This document shows, piece by piece, positions 1-12,800 of a DNA stretch of 64,000 nt (position 1 is its first letter; every line of letters starts with the position of its first letter). The stretch is taken from assembly GCA_902805475.1 (NCBI GenBank), contig CADCSX010000003.1, forward strand, positions 2,108,001-2,172,000, given 5' to 3'. The position numbers and the translations under genes were made by a program. The DNA is from Entonaema liquescens. Lineage: Eukaryota > Ascomycota > Sordariomycetes > Xylariales > Xylariaceae. The notes beneath the pieces were generated by a model. The model was not told the DNA's origin. It made no database searches and was given only the letters and a program-made list of their open reading frames with translations.

Positions 1-74
1 TAAGGTGTCAATCAATACTGTGCTACCCGCCGCACGAAGGTTATAAGGCCTAAAACCAACTCAGTCTTTCACCG

Positions 75-104
75 GAGCTTTGGGAGGGCGCCCTCCCAAG
101 GCTC
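75..104. repeat. 30-nt near-perfect inverted repeat
   Basis: Positions 75-89 and 90-104 are reverse complements over 15 bases with a single mismatch that would still pair as G-U in RNA. The central 18 bases (81-98) are a perfect palindrome. No loop separates the arms. The function is unknown; it could be a protein-binding palindrome or the remnant of a mobile element end. Confidence 0.75.
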
Positions 105-189
105 TGTGGCTCAATGGTACCATCACGAGCACACTCCTGAACGCCGATAGGCGCACTTTACCTTGTTTGAGCCCCCCCGCCCCATTCAC

Positions 190-217
190 ACTGGTGTAGT
201 CGGCCAGCTACACCAGT
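190..217. repeat. 10-bp stem inverted repeat
   Basis: Positions 190-199 pair perfectly with 208-217 around an 8-base loop. Lying about 85 bases from the 75-104 palindrome, it suggests a structured element, but no transcript or element ends can be recognised. Confidence 0.6.
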
Positions 218-649
218 ACGGGTCACCGGATGCCTTAGTGTAGGGTTCTAGGATTGTGACAAACACGCCGAAAGCCAGGAGGTAGAACTTATTTTTTTCG
301 GGTTCAACTTGATGTTTGCAACTTTTTATTTTTTATTTTTTTTATTACTTTTTATGATCCCTTAAAATACCTAACTATCTAATCATTCCTTCTGGGAGCG
401 GGAACTGGGCATGTTTTCACTAGCTGGTTTGTAATCGAGTTTGAAACTGTATGTATGATATTCTACTTAGATAATATGATCCTTTAAGTTCATAAAAGTC
501 CGCTGCTGTTCTTTCTTGTCATGATCGTCGTAACTAACTAATACACTGGCTGAAACAAAGAGAAGAAATTATAGTCTAGTGACTTATCTATCCACGCTGA
601 TTACCACCTACTCGATCGGATACAATGAATGCCTTCCGCATCTTTGGCT

Positions 650-1992
650 TTATTTGATGCCCCAAAACTCAGAAATGCACTCCAACGCCTCTATCGCGTG
701 TGTGAAGGGATAGTTATGCGAGCCAGGCACAACACGCCAGAATACGTTATCCTCACCACCCAGAAGTGGGAGAGCATCTTCGGCATAGTCGTCCTTCTGG
801 ATAAGACTATCGTCCCTTCCGAGTATAACCGCTGTAGTACCAGGCTTCCGCTTAGCTAGCTGTCGCCAGTACCCATGCTGTTCCATCAGCGGCCCGTATC
901 GAATTGTCGACATGAACGCCTGCACGAAGCCATAGTGGAAGTCAAGCGCCCAATGCACGTAACCGAGAACCTGGCGTTCGAAAGGCGTTGGCGGCGCTTC
1001 CTCTACGGGGTCAACTGCTTCTTGCACCGCGACATCGACGTAGTCCTCTTTGGCTGCGCTTTGGAGCGGAGTTTTGGGAGTTGCGCCATTGATGGACTTT
1101 CGGACCTTTTTGGACACGGACGAGGCGATGGGTTGTCGCAAACGGCGTTTAGTAAGCCACGCAAGAAGACGCTCGGGTATTATGCCAGTGGTGAAGACGA
1201 GACGGCTCGCGCGGCCGAAGTTCTCCGCGCGAATAAGTCCGGCTGGTGCTAGGAGCACTAGAGACTCGACCATGTGAGGAAAGGTGGCGGCGAAATTGGC
1301 AGCGATACCACCACCGAGAGAGTACCCTACGATACTTAGGCCGTTGTCTCCAGTCCAGGATAGCGGAGAAGATGCCAATACGAGCAATATCTGAGTGACG
1401 AACAGCCTTGTGTCATAAGGCACATCGGCGGGCGCATCGCTGTAGCCTCGTCCAAATAGGTCCTAGGAGGCATAAGCTCGTGTTTAAATGGAAATGGGTT
1501 CACTCTGGAGATTTAAAATCCACTTACAAAAAGCATGACCCGACATCCCTTCTCGGCAAGTGGTGTGGCGATACCCTTGAGAGTCATACACGATGTGCTG
1601 ATTCCATGGAGGAATAAGACTTTGCGGCCATCTTCAGGACCGAATTCATATACACGAATATTGCCATACTGTGAATTTAGGTTATTTCATGTGCTAGCTA
1701 ATTCAACTGCCATATAAGGAGAACTCACTGGCGTAACTACATCTCTGGCACCCGGAAATGCGTCTGGTTGGTACGGAATTACAGAGCGTTCGGCTTGAGA
1801 AAGCTTAGGCAAGCTAGTCGTTAGAGGACCGGGAATGACAGCGCGCTTCTCAGGCCACAATGTGAGTCGAGCGAGAGAGATAAGCGCAACTGTAGTGACG
1901 ACAGTCGTTGCGATAACTGCAGTTGATCCCGATCCCGACCCTGACTCGGTTGGAGGCCCGAGGCACATAGAGGCTATAGCCTCCATCCCCAT
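650..1992 (-). CDS. alpha/beta-hydrolase, N-terminally membrane-anchored
   Basis: Three exons fit in frame: 1992-1729, 1668-1528 and 1462-650, giving 405 residues. A hydrophobic segment at about residues 22-45 should anchor the protein in a membrane. The hydrolase core then shows the oxyanion motif LFLHG, the strand-turn DLFGRGYSD, the nucleophile elbow GYSLGGG with Ser near residue 183, an acidic residue in LGRDDS (about 352) and a catalytic His in GSHNY (about 384), so the Ser-Asp-His triad is complete. The family covers esterases, lipases and epoxide-hydrolase-like enzymes; the substrate cannot be told. Introns have GTGAGT and GTAAGT donors. The start at 1992 is the first Met before the membrane segment. 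It lies in tandem with a dehydrogenase on the same strand. Confidence 0.82.
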
Positions 1993-2848
1993 TTGTATCC
2001 GTATTGAAACGAACTTGATACCGAGGGATCCGTAGGTTTAGATCGATGGTCAGCTCGCTTGTCTTCGCAACCAAGGAACAAAACGAGTCTCAAGCAGGAT
2101 TTCAGATTCGGAGAATGTGGTGGTTATACGGAATACTTTATAACTTATATGATTTGATAAGGCAATGAATGGATTTAATTTCGGTGTGTTATTTAATAGA
2201 GTCATTTGGAAATAGAGAGTGATCGAACTTGTTACTCAGCTGACGCGCAGGGCTGGGTACCTCACTTTTAGTCCCAAGTATCTAGGTATGTATAAATGCA
2301 TATGATTCGCTAAAAGCCTCCATAACCACTTAACCTTCCCACGTGGCAGCCTAGGATTATACTTACCGGGAAGGGGTTTTTAGCGTTTATATCACTGCTT
2401 TCCACTGTATACGCAGTTACGGTACCTTAGGTTAGGCAGTTTCTATACAGCTCCCAACTTTATCTCATTAACTAGTGCTAGTTAATTTATCTCATATATC
2501 ATTTATTTAACAAGCTACACGCGACTCAGACTATATGTCCATTTATTCCACATGATCAACCACATGAGCGCACGGTCATTATACAGTATATCTGCTTGCA
2601 AGGTATATATAGGTATTATATGTATGCAATACATAAATACCCAGCCCTGAATACTAAATCAACTATGCTTGCTCACCTCTGACCAAAGCCACAACGAATG
2701 TAAGTCATGTCTATTTACACTTTCTACCTGCGCTCCGTTTGCCCGTTTGCTTCTATCCTTCACCTTCGCCACGCAGAACCTACACGTGCACGTCTGTCAA
2801 TATGAAAAATGACGAGTCTCGAATATGCCCATGCTTCCGATGAAGAGG
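1993..2848. other. intergenic, upstream of hydrolase gene
   Basis: AT-rich sequence that must hold the hydrolase promoter and the 3' end of the dehydrogenase gene. I see no further gene. Confidence 0.5.
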
Positions 2849-3770
2849 TCATAGAATGAACCCGGAATCCATCACGATGTTAACCCCGGTCGTACTCTTG
2901 CTCTTGGCAAAAGTAAGTACCTGCTCAGCGACATCCTCGACGGTAACGAAGCGCTTGAGTTTGGTCTTTTGCCGATGAGCTTCCTTTTGCTCTTCCGAAA
3001 AACGACTTGCCCATTCCTATAACCTCTTATTAGACCAACTAACTAGTCAATCCTGACGGTTCTAAGTATCTTACCGTCAGCAGTAGCCCCGGGGAGACAG
3101 TATTGACTCTGATTTTAGGAGCAGCCATGATCGCAAGCGCTTTCATCATATGGATCTGTGCGGCCTTGGTAGCCGAGTATGCCTATTTAGTGTTATTACC
3201 AAGTCAAATCCAATAAGGCTGTAGGTCGGGAGTGCTTGCTAGAGAACTACCGCTTGGTATCACACCAGCCACCGATGCCGTGGTAATGAAAGCGCCCTCG
3301 GTCTCGTCAAGGTACTTCTTGGCAGCCTGCATCAACCATAAATGCGATTTTACGTTCATGTTGAAGGCACGATCCCACTCCTCTTCATATGCGTTATCAT
3401 CAATACTGTCCATCCCGCGACTATGGAAGAAAATATATTAGCGATATTCTAGGACAAAGGATTATACTCACAATCGAGTCCAACCTCCATTAGAAAAGAG
3501 GACGTCCAATCGACCGAATCTATCGATAGTTTCCTTAATAAGACGATTGATATCGTCTCGACTACCGAGATCAGCTTTGATGGCAGCAAAACGTTCGCCC
3601 TCACTATCGCGTGGTAAAGTAGAGAGGAGCGGTAGTTCCTCCAGGAGTTTATTAGCCCTCTCTTCACTGTTGACGTAGTTTATAATGACACGAAATCCAT
3701 TCTTCGCGAAGATCCGGACAGCCGCGGCTCCGAGCCCGGCGCTCCCCGCTGTAATTAACGCAACAGACAT
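2849..3770 (-). CDS. short-chain dehydrogenase/reductase
   Basis: Four exons (3770-3472, 3420-3240, 3182-3075, 3016-2849) give 251 residues, the classical SDR length. Visible are the N-terminal NAD(P)-binding glycine motif TAGSAGLG, the SNGG equivalent of NNAG, the catalytic Ser in TTASVAG, and the YSATK signature with the catalytic Tyr and Lys at the start of exon 3. NTVSPG follows. The intron between exons 2 and 3 only fits as a GC-AG intron (donor GCAAGC at 3239), because this joins SSLA to YSATK in frame. The cofactor and substrate are not determined; an Asn, not an acidic residue, in the INYVN turn leans towards NADP. It sits between a hydrolase and a secreted protein gene on the same strand. 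Confidence 0.85.
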
Positions 3771-4582
3771 TGTGAACCTCGATGTCTTTTTAATCGTGAA
3801 GAGGGGGTTGTTAGGTATATCTCTCTCCCTTTTATTTTAAGTTTATACGACACCTAAACTTTCCTAGGCAGGTTAGTTTTCATACAAGTTAATACTGCCT
3901 TGTGTCCTCTCTTGGAGTTGTAGTTAATGGTTAAGTAGTCCCGCTACCAGCGATCAGGTGCCCCGTCGGGATTAAACAGCCGCGGGAACTGAGCAAATTG
4001 CCATATAAACAAAGCAGAGTAACCCATGCAAAAATTCCCGTTCAACTCCCCGCCTAACAGAAACCATCCCATATGTACCACGTTATACAGTTATACTAAC
4101 CCGAAGCTTGGCACCTATTAGTATACGACGTCTTTCCGCAAGTTTAAAATAAAACGACCTGCTATTCAAAGAACGCTTGTGATATCTTACCCCTTAACAG
4201 GCGCCCCATCGGAAAGACAACCGAAAACAATAGAAGCCGCCTAGGTCCTATAGTATATTGATAAGCACGTTTTAGCATTTCTTGGTTTGCATCTCGATGT
4301 TAGACACAAGACCGACAACTTAAGCTGAGAGGTAAGCTTCGATACTTCCTATATTCATGGACTACCTAGGTAGATAGCTTATAAATATAGCGAAAGCAAA
4401 CTCTTAATACAAACATTTTCAAATCCGATCATAACCCCAATAATTGCCTACTTCAATAAATTTTAGTTGTTTAATATCCAAAGCTAGAAGAGGTTTAGAA
4501 ACTGGACGATTATTTGAAGGGGAGCTTAGGTTCGACATGACCACTTACACCTTGAGGTCTTATATTAGGTCCTCTCCGATAG
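3771..4582. other. intergenic, upstream of SDR gene
   Basis: AT-rich, without a supported reading frame. It contains the SDR promoter and the 3' region of the secreted protein gene. Confidence 0.5.
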
Positions 4583-5211
4583 TCAAGGCGGGAGTGGCGT
4601 CCAATCTACGCTACCAACGGGTTCCTCCATTTTGCAGGGCCCATCATGTAGAACCGTGTGTGGAGGATTTATGCCGTCCCGAACAGGAATCATTAAGAGA
4701 ATCGTTTCGTCGAATCCGGGATATGTCGACTTATGACCCCAAGTCGAAACGTCGGCCGTGTCATCGATATATAGGAGTCCGTATCTGCCACCGTAGATGG
4801 TAGCTTCGTCGGTGGCGTTTGGCAGAGTCACTAATCTAGAAATATCAGCCCGTCTCGTCCCGTCCCGTCCTGTCCCGTCCCAGTGACAGACCCCCGAGGC
4901 CTTATTGGTCCAGGGATATTCAGGAAAGGCATACCGTGCATAACACCACTGATAACCCAGACGTATTGCTTTGTGGGCCCCGGGTGCCGTCCGTTATCGT
5001 ACGTCGGCGGGAGGATGTAGAGCGATGCGTTTGCGGTATCGCCCATTCGCAGTACGCGTGAGTCCATTACTTTGATAAATGTCGAGGTAAGCTGCCAACA
5101 TTCTAAGACTGAAATACTGTTCCTTGCGCTTAAGGCGGTTATGCTCAAGGCTACTGGGGTGTGCACCAGGCCAAGCAAGGAAGCGCTGAAGTAGGAAAGA
5201 TAGGGCAGCAT
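4583..5211 (-). CDS. small secreted protein, cupin-like (tentative)
   Basis: Two exons, 5211-4935 and 4830-4583, join in phase 1 to give 174 residues. The N-terminus (MLPYLSYFSASLLGL... to about residue 25) looks like a signal peptide. The mature part has the pattern LECW, a strand-rich centre with VWVISG and VTLPNATDEA, a GGRYGL turn, and IPVRDG followed by PPHTVLHDGPC. This pattern resembles uncharacterised secreted fungal proteins that appear to form a beta-barrel; the cupin assignment is my inference. The 104-bp intron contains a short array of GTCCC/GTCTC units near 4850-4883. An extracellular role is likely, and the function is unknown. Confidence 0.65.
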
Positions 5212-6593
5212 GTTTTGGTTGGTAACGTATTGCTACCTATATTGTCGAATTTGGAACAAAACTTGTAAATAGTTGCGAAGGGGGAAGCAAACATCCACGC
5301 TGGAAGAACTGGGCTTGATGAGATATTTAAACCACTTGCCGTAACTATTATACCTGGGATATCGTGACTTGCCAGTCTCACCCTCATACTATACTATACC
5401 ACTTATCCCGGTTCTTCAGACCACATCTCAAGCCACTTGCGCTTCACGGCGTTCCGAGCCGTTAATACGTATGCTAATACTAGTAAACCCTCTTGGTCTA
5501 ATATTCTAAAGTAAAGCTCAAACCCTATTAGCCAGTGTTAATGATTAGTGGTGGTGATATTGGTGGTGGTATATAACCCGTATGTCAGCTCAGACAGACG
5601 GAGTCCACGGTTGCGTCACCATTCGTAGTTTAGAACACCCGAGCCGTGTGTATTATCCCAGAAGAGGGAAGTCCCCACGGGCTAGGGCTCAAGAGTAAGT
5701 CCGTTTCTCGAAGCCACGTACTTCTACGCCTTGGCGTCTGCCATGTTGCTGAAACAGTAAGACGTTGGCTGGTTATACTTAACTGGCCTGGCTGTTGTAA
5801 AGTGTCTCTCCGAGTAGCTATTATACACACGATACATTGCGTAACGGTACTAAGCAAGAAGGGAGAATTACCTATACTAGGTCTTATATTGTCTTACTTG
5901 ACGGCTGTCTTATACCACTTCCCCTCCCTTAGGTAAGTAAGCGTTAAGAAATGAATGAATAGTAGTTTGAACGGCAGTCTCCAAGTCATCTTCGTAACAA
6001 CTGAGCATCTACCCTCCCTCCATCCAATAAGCCACCAAGTGTCTGCCTGTTGCCGTGCCAAGACGCAAGCCTACCTTCACACAGACCAACCGCTGCCTAG
6101 CCAGCCTACCTACCTACCTTATATACCATAATAAAACTAACCATCCCATCAGCCGGATCGGGCTATCGGTGAAGTCGCCCGGGGAGCTATATCCAGCCCC
6201 AGTTGTCCTAGTTGGCTCAAATGGTCTGGCAAGGTGTTATGTTGAAACCGTGAACGTGACGTTCCACGAAGCGGTAGGTACTTACCCATTCCTTAACTCT
6301 TACCCAACTTTAATAGTAATAATAAAGATGCCATCATAGTGAACAACAGGTACTGTTTCTTAGTTTGAACAGTTAAAAAAATATTGGTATTCTATCCATA
6401 TACACATCGTTCGCAAAACCATGCATATGATACATACATGCCCGCCACACGGGACGGCTCATCTTCCCACTCCCCCCCAATCTGCCAGACCTAGGATACG
6501 CCTCCGGCTCATACCCCTATTGCTGACATTAATAAGCTCATTTATCATCTATCGATGTCTACACAAACCACCATCGTTTGATTTTCTTTTTGT
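5212..6593. other. intergenic region, no supported gene
   Basis: About 1.4 kb between the secreted protein gene and the 3' end of SDH1. Short open frames near 5630-5936 and 6055-6339 lack recognisable protein features. A GGTGGT-rich patch lies near 5545-5570. Confidence 0.45.
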
Positions 6594-8888
6594 TTAGTAA
6601 GTACGCTTGAACGGCGGGACGGCCTTGCACTCGTTCTCATCCAGGGTCGTGCCGATGACTCGTCGGTAACCTAGGTCGACCTTGCCATGCGGCTTCTTTT
6701 GGAAGGTAAGCGTATGCTTCATCCAGTTCTCATCGTCTCGCTCGGGGTAGTCTTCTCGGGCGTGAGCACCACGGGACTCCTTTCGGTTAGCAGCGGCAGT
6801 GGCTGTCTGGGTACTAATGGAGTTATTAGCTTGCTGCCTCTTATAGCAAAAGGGATTATGTAACTTACGCGCAAGTGAGCAGGTTCCTTAACTCGAGGGT
6901 CTCGACGAGATCCGAGTTCCAGATCATGCTGCGGTCCTTGATTCCGACTTGAGAGAAGGTACCGTCGATCTCGGTGACTCTCTTCACACCCTCATCCAAG
7001 CTTTCTTGTGTACGGAAGACGCTCACATCTGTCTGCATGGCCTTCTGCATAGCGAGTCGGATCTCAGCTGTGCTCTTGGGGCCGTCCGAGTTGCGGATCT
7101 GGTCAAGGACCTCAATTGACTCAGCACCAGCATCAGCGCTGATGGGCTTGGGCTTAGCACCCGGGGTAAAGTTGTCTCGGATGGTGTGGGAGACGGCTCG
7201 GCCGAACACTACAAGATCCAACAGGGAGTTGGCGCCAAGTCGGTTGGCACCGTGAACGGAGACACAGGCGGCTTCACCACAAGCGAACAAGCCAGGAACA
7301 ACCTTGTCGTTACCCTTGTCATCAACAGTGAGAACCTCACCAGTGTACCTAGTGGGAATACCACCCATGTTGTAGTGGACAGTCGGTAGGACGGGAATAG
7401 GCTGCTTGCGAACATCGACACCAGAGAAAATGGCAGCGGTCTCGGAGATACCAGGTAGGCGCTCAGCAAGGATCTCAGCAGGCAAGTGGCTTAGTTGAAG
7501 GTAGATGTGGTCCTTCTCGGGACCAACACCTCGTCCCTCACGGATTTCTAGGGTCATAGATCGGGAGACGACGTCACGACTGGCCAGATCCTTCGCGGTA
7601 GGCGCGTATCGCTCCATGAATCGCTCACCCTCGGAGTTCAGGAGGTAACCACCCTCACCTCGGGAACCTTCAGTAATCAAGCAACCGGCACCGTAGATAC
7701 CTGTGGGGTGGAATTGGACGAATTCGAGATCTTGGTTGGGGAGACCGGCGCGAGCAACCATGGCCATACCGTCACCGGTACAGGTATGTGCTGATGTACA
7801 GCTGAAGTAGGCTCGACCGTATCCACCAGTGGCCAAGACGGTGTTCTGCGCAAGGAATCTGTGAAGGGTACCATCCTCCTGGTTGTAGGCTAACACACCA
7901 CGACATTCTCCGCCTTCCATGATCAGATCGAGAGCAAAGAACTCGATGAAGTAGTTGGTGCTGTGTCGTAGGGATTGACCATAGAGAGTGTGTAGGAGAG
8001 CGTGTCCAGTTCGGTCAGCAGCAGCGCAGCAACGGTAGGCCTGGCCACCCTTGCCATACTTCTGCGATTGACCACCGAAAGCACGCTGGTAGCTAGAAAT
8101 GTATGTTAGAGGCGGTCATGTGCCATGCGAGATTTAGCCTCGACTTACATCTTGCCATCCTCTGTTCTCGAGAACGGGCAACCGTAGTTCTCTAGTTCGA
8201 TAATTGATGCGGGTGCTTCTCTCGTCATGTAATGAATAGCATCTTGGTCACCAAGCCAGTCGGAACCTTTTACAGTATCGTACATGTGCCATCTCCAGTC
8301 ATCCTCGTGCATATTTCCTAAAGCAGCATTTATACCGCCCTGCGCGGCGACGGTGTGACTTCGTGTGGGAAAGAGCTTCGATATACAGGCCGTGTTGAAG
8401 CCAGCTTCCGCCAGGCCGAAGGCCGCCCGCAAACCCGAACCACCGGCACCAACGACGATGGCATCGTATTCGTGGTCCTACGGTCAAGTTAACCGTTGGT
8501 TGATCCTAAAAGCAAGATGGAACGTGCGGACATACGATAACGGGGTATTTGCTGCTAACATGTATCGGCGCTTCCTTGGCCCGTAGTGGGTTATTCGCGA
8601 TGATCCGAGCTGCGCGCGCACATGCAATTAGATTCCAAATCCCAATTCAACCGCACAATTCTAAGCGGGGTTACATACAAACTGGTCGCGTGGAAGAGAA
8701 AGTTCTGGCCTGACACCTGGCTGTCCTTGAGAACTATTAAAGCGAGTCAAATGTTAGCCATTTCCACCGTACTCTAGAAACACCTCAAGAGAGCCCAATG
8801 CGACGATTTATTGAGGCTCCAAAAGTAAGGGAGAAAGACTCACGGTAGAGCCAAGGCCTAACCTCCTTAGTGCCATTGAAGATGCCAT
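6594..8888 (-). CDS. SDH1: succinate dehydrogenase flavoprotein subunit
   Basis: Catalytic flavoprotein of mitochondrial complex II; it oxidises succinate to fumarate and passes electrons to the iron-sulphur subunit. Six exons (8888-8844, 8733-8679, 8609-8536, 8477-8149, 8092-6869, 6813-6594) give 648 residues, close to the yeast protein. The first 45 or so residues are an Arg/Ser-rich mitochondrial presequence. The FAD-binding motif VVGAGGSGLRAA follows, then RSHTVAAQGG with the His that carries covalent FAD, the substrate loop FMERYAPTAKDLASRD, HGANRLGANSLLD, and the conserved C-terminal tail ending PPFKRTY. The 5' half is broken into small exons whose phases all agree. Assignment is firm. 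Confidence 0.96.
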
Positions 8889-9847
8889 TATGGGATAGAG
8901 GACGTATAAGAAGGGGGGGAGAGAAAGAGAAAGGGTTGCACCGAAACAACTCTTCTCCTGTCCTACAAGTTTCGGGGAATGGCAAAAGGCAAAAAAGGGC
9001 GAAAGATAGGAAAAAAAAAGTGATGATGCCGGTCGAAGTTCAACCGCTGCTTCCAGACGATTGAATTCCTTCCTCCAATAGCGTCGTTTCTGATTACCGA
9101 GGGATAATAAAGCCGGACCTTTCCACAAGCAGGAGGTACCCCTGTACATGCCCACTTCATCCACCCTCGCCCATACTCTCCCACATTTGCACCAGTAAGC
9201 CGTTTTAGCCACCGGCATCATCATCACGTGTAATTAGACAATAAGAAGTACTTTCCTTGCCGAGTCGTACATTCACTTTAAGCATAGGTAACCATTTATG
9301 TCGTTATAAGAGTATATAAACGAAGTGCTTTACGTTATCCAGAAATATTTATAGAATTGAAGACTACCTACGAAACCAATCGTATAACTAGTTAACTACC
9401 ATTTAAGTTAACTAGTTTTAAATAAAGTATTTATATGAACTTGTGATATCTTAATAGTCAATTAAGTATTAAGGTTGTGACTTTAGATTAATACTGCTTA
9501 AGAGGTAGTTAAGTAAGAAGTTAAGAATACGCAACGTTAAGACATACACTTAAGACATTATCTAGTTAACTCTCTATTAAGCCTCCCTAACCTAATGCTG
9601 CGGTGAATTGCCCTATACTCATGGGTATATGGGGTAAACCAAGATATTCATCCCCATCTTTCAGAAATAGTTCATAATTAGGGGAACCGTTCAGATGTCC
9701 TAAGTATGCATCGCGCTTGACAACCATTATCTCATTTACATTTCTTTTTTCCGTATACCCTCGTCCATGCAACTGACCAAAGAGGAACAGACCGTTGTCC
9801 TAAACCTCAACTCCGAGCTGGACTTGAACTTGTAGAAGAAACGACAT
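8889..9847. other. SDH1 upstream region and AT-rich spacer
   Basis: 8889-9230 is the likely SDH1 leader/promoter, with a purine-rich tract near 8905-8935 and an A run near 9010. 9240-9580 is very AT-rich with many TTAA steps and repeated GTTAAC/TTAACTAG words. No gene is supported. Confidence 0.5.
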
Positions 9848-12800
9848 CTAAGGCGCTAGAACCTGCCGCAACATCTGAACAAAGTTATCTCTCAACCGAT
9901 GTACCTCGCTGACTTCCGGTTTCTGAGGCTCGCCGGCACGAGCCTTGAGACGATCTTGCCTTTTAGCTCTCCTTCGTCTTTCTGCTTCTATAGGGTCTAG
10001 TTCATCCTCTTCCTCCGCTTCCGCTTCCTCATCGGAACCATCATCATAGCTCATGTCTTCGAGGTCCGCATCGTTAAGCCCAAAATCGCTAGCGTGAAAG
10101 TTGCCTATGCCCGGCATAACACCATCCATACCAGCCGAGCCTTCTGCAGCCATCTTCTGCCGGGTCTTATCGTGATGCCACTTTTTGCGAGCCTCTTGCC
10201 AAGCGATAAGCTGATTGATTTCTGATATCGCTTTCTCCTTGTCCAAGTTCCCGCTGACAACTGCCCCTTCGAATAAGGCGTTGATGTCTAGCGCTCCACC
10301 AGCCGGCCCCTTCCGTAAGAACTCTAAGATGTCTTCGATCCAGCCCATGAGCTGTGTGAAGAGGCCGTTGTCGTGCGTATGGACTTCGTGGATGAATTTA
10401 TAGAAGTTGTGCTCGTGACGCTGACATAGGTCTATAAAGGCCTGTACCGTCTGATTCGGATCTGCTGAGGCATCCTGCTCTCTACACTTCTCAACAACCT
10501 ATAATGATGTCAGTGACGTTAAATATGACTCATGAAGACAACAAGCTAACATACCTGAATCATATCACCAATAAAAACAGCGAAGTCGGTAATGCTGTCG
10601 TACACGTTGGCTGATTTATAAACTCTTACTAGGGGCTCGTAAAAGATGGTGAAGAGGTCCCGGAATAACTGTAAAGTGACGGGCTCTTCGATTAGGCTAA
10701 GCATCATCGCCTTGTCGCGTTGTCTGGTTTGTAGTTTCATGAGCTGTTTTAGATGCGAGAAAAGCTGCGCGCCCTGTTTTAATTCCTCATCGACATTTTC
10801 CACTGCGTTGTTGAAGGCCACATATGCATTGAACAGTCTCCCTATCTGCTCGCTAGTGAGAGCTGGGGTGAAAAATTCGGAGCGCATGACAGCAACTATG
10901 ATATCTACACCCTCAGACTCTGCCTCTTCTCGAACCGCAACCTTTATGTGCTCCTCAGCATCCGCGAATTGCTTAAGCTTACTCACGAATACGTCATCCC
11001 CAATTGTTGCGGCTAAGGCATCAATGGACTTCTGATAGCTCTTAATTCCGTCGTTCAGCGTCAACGAAAAAATTCGTTGCATGAGAGACCGAGTTCCAAA
11101 AGGCTGCGCTAAGAAAAGGTCAAGCACTCCGGACATAACAGCAGCGGGATTCGCGAGCCTAATAACGTTTTTCATTAGGGTATAGGGTATTAGAGAATGA
11201 ATCCGTTTGAGCTGCGCGAATAACTCTGGTGAATTGTCTTCGGCGAGGAAAAGGTGGTAGATCGTTGCGGCCACCTCAATACGAAGCCACTCGGCAAACT
11301 TCTGGTATTGGAGACTTAGATCCTGAATAGAATCTTTGTCCTTGATCTCTTGGAGAAGTTTTGTTAGTCCATTGCGCTCAACAATATCTTGTCGGAATTG
11401 TTCCATATACACGTCCAACTCCGCAGCTCTTTTTCTTGCTATTTCGTAGAATTGTTTTTGCTCCTCCATGCGCTTTTCATCAACAGCTTTGCGGCGAAAT
11501 ATATCCTCGACATCTTCGTCGGTTGGGGTGAGGGGATCATGTGTTAAGAACTGTTGTAAAGCCTTGGTCTGCGCAATCTGGGGGTTGTGTAATAGATACC
11601 GCAAGTATGCGCGCAATGATATACGCTGGTTCTCGCGCCAAAGGATCGCATTCTAGAAACATCAGTCTTCTTATTTCTACTTAGGTTGGCGAAGATAGTT
11701 TTCGGTAAAGAATGACTTACATCGATTTTAGGGCTTGGAGCCTTGCTCGCGGATGTTTCGAAGGATGGGCGTGGTGATGTGCGACTAGAAGCTACGGATT
11801 TGTTTCGGCGGTGGTCTCGGACCGTTAAGGTCTTCATCGACTCTGACAACCCACCACTCTGAGACCCAGGCGCAATAGTAGAAACAGATGAGGCAGACGA
11901 GTTATCGGAGTCGTCAGCACCGTCCGTCATACGCGATAATAAGCTCGATGCAGCTGTGTCCGACTTGTTCTTCTTGGGTAACGGAGGGAGGACTTTTCCT
12001 GGTAGTTCCGTCCTTAGCTGTCTTTGTAATCGGACGAAGTCGCTATATCGCCTGCCTACGTAGAACTCGAGCTCGCCCTTCCGCTTGACGCGTAATAGGA
12101 ATTCCTAAAATAAGTTAGATAAGACGTAGTTATAAATAACTATTCTTTTTTAAAGCCACATACCGCATGCTTATGACGTCTGACATGTTTCTTGATGCGA
12201 GTAATGCGTACACCGGCGACATTGACATCCCATCCATTCACATAGTGTCCTTCAGGCATGGTGTTCAGCATGCCGGTGTCGATTGCGTCTCGGTCGACAA
12301 TCTCCATTTCTGCAAACCTGATGCGCTCCTCGAACCCCGAAGCCGTGGGAACCCCCGACACCATCATCAGTTCGACCAACTTGCGACATTTTAGAGCTAA
12401 TTTGCGGCGCTTAGTCTCTTCTAATCGGTCTTCGGAAGATGAGATGTTCTTGCTGGCGAAGGATTCGAGGAACTAGATGCGCGCGAGTGGTTATGTTAGT
12501 ATAATATAATATAATATCGTAGTGAATAGGAAGTTAACGAAGCTACATACGACCTGTAGTTTGTCCTGCCAGAACTCCTTCTCCTTCGCCTTGTCGAGGA
12601 ATGGGAACTCTCGCACATGGTGTACGAATATGTAACGTAAGATGGGAAGTTCAGAATCGTAGGGTGACACTTCTCCAAATTCTGATTTGAAGGGTGCGCC
12701 GAACCTACGAAGTGCCGTAGGGGAATTTAATTCGGATATTTCCCAGTTGACTTGCTCAGCTATAAGCTCTCGTTTAAGATCTGTAGAAGGTGATGGTTAG

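Larger units (their letters stand above)
1..649. other. gene-free left edge with inverted repeats
   Basis: No reading frame of note is present. The first 220 bases hold two strong inverted repeats (described separately), and a T-rich tract lies near 320-350. A tRNA-like A-box sequence near 106-120 lacks a matching B box. Confidence 0.5.

Noticed and set aside
100..176. tRNA-like sequence with TGGCTCAATGGTA
   Set aside because: The A box is good, but there is no GGTTCGANNCC box B, and the D arm and anticodon arm do not fold properly.
9019..9092. Possible C/D snoRNA (GTGATGA ... CTGA) upstream of SDH1
   Set aside because: Spacing fits, but there is no terminal stem and the would-be guide matches no rRNA segment I recognise.
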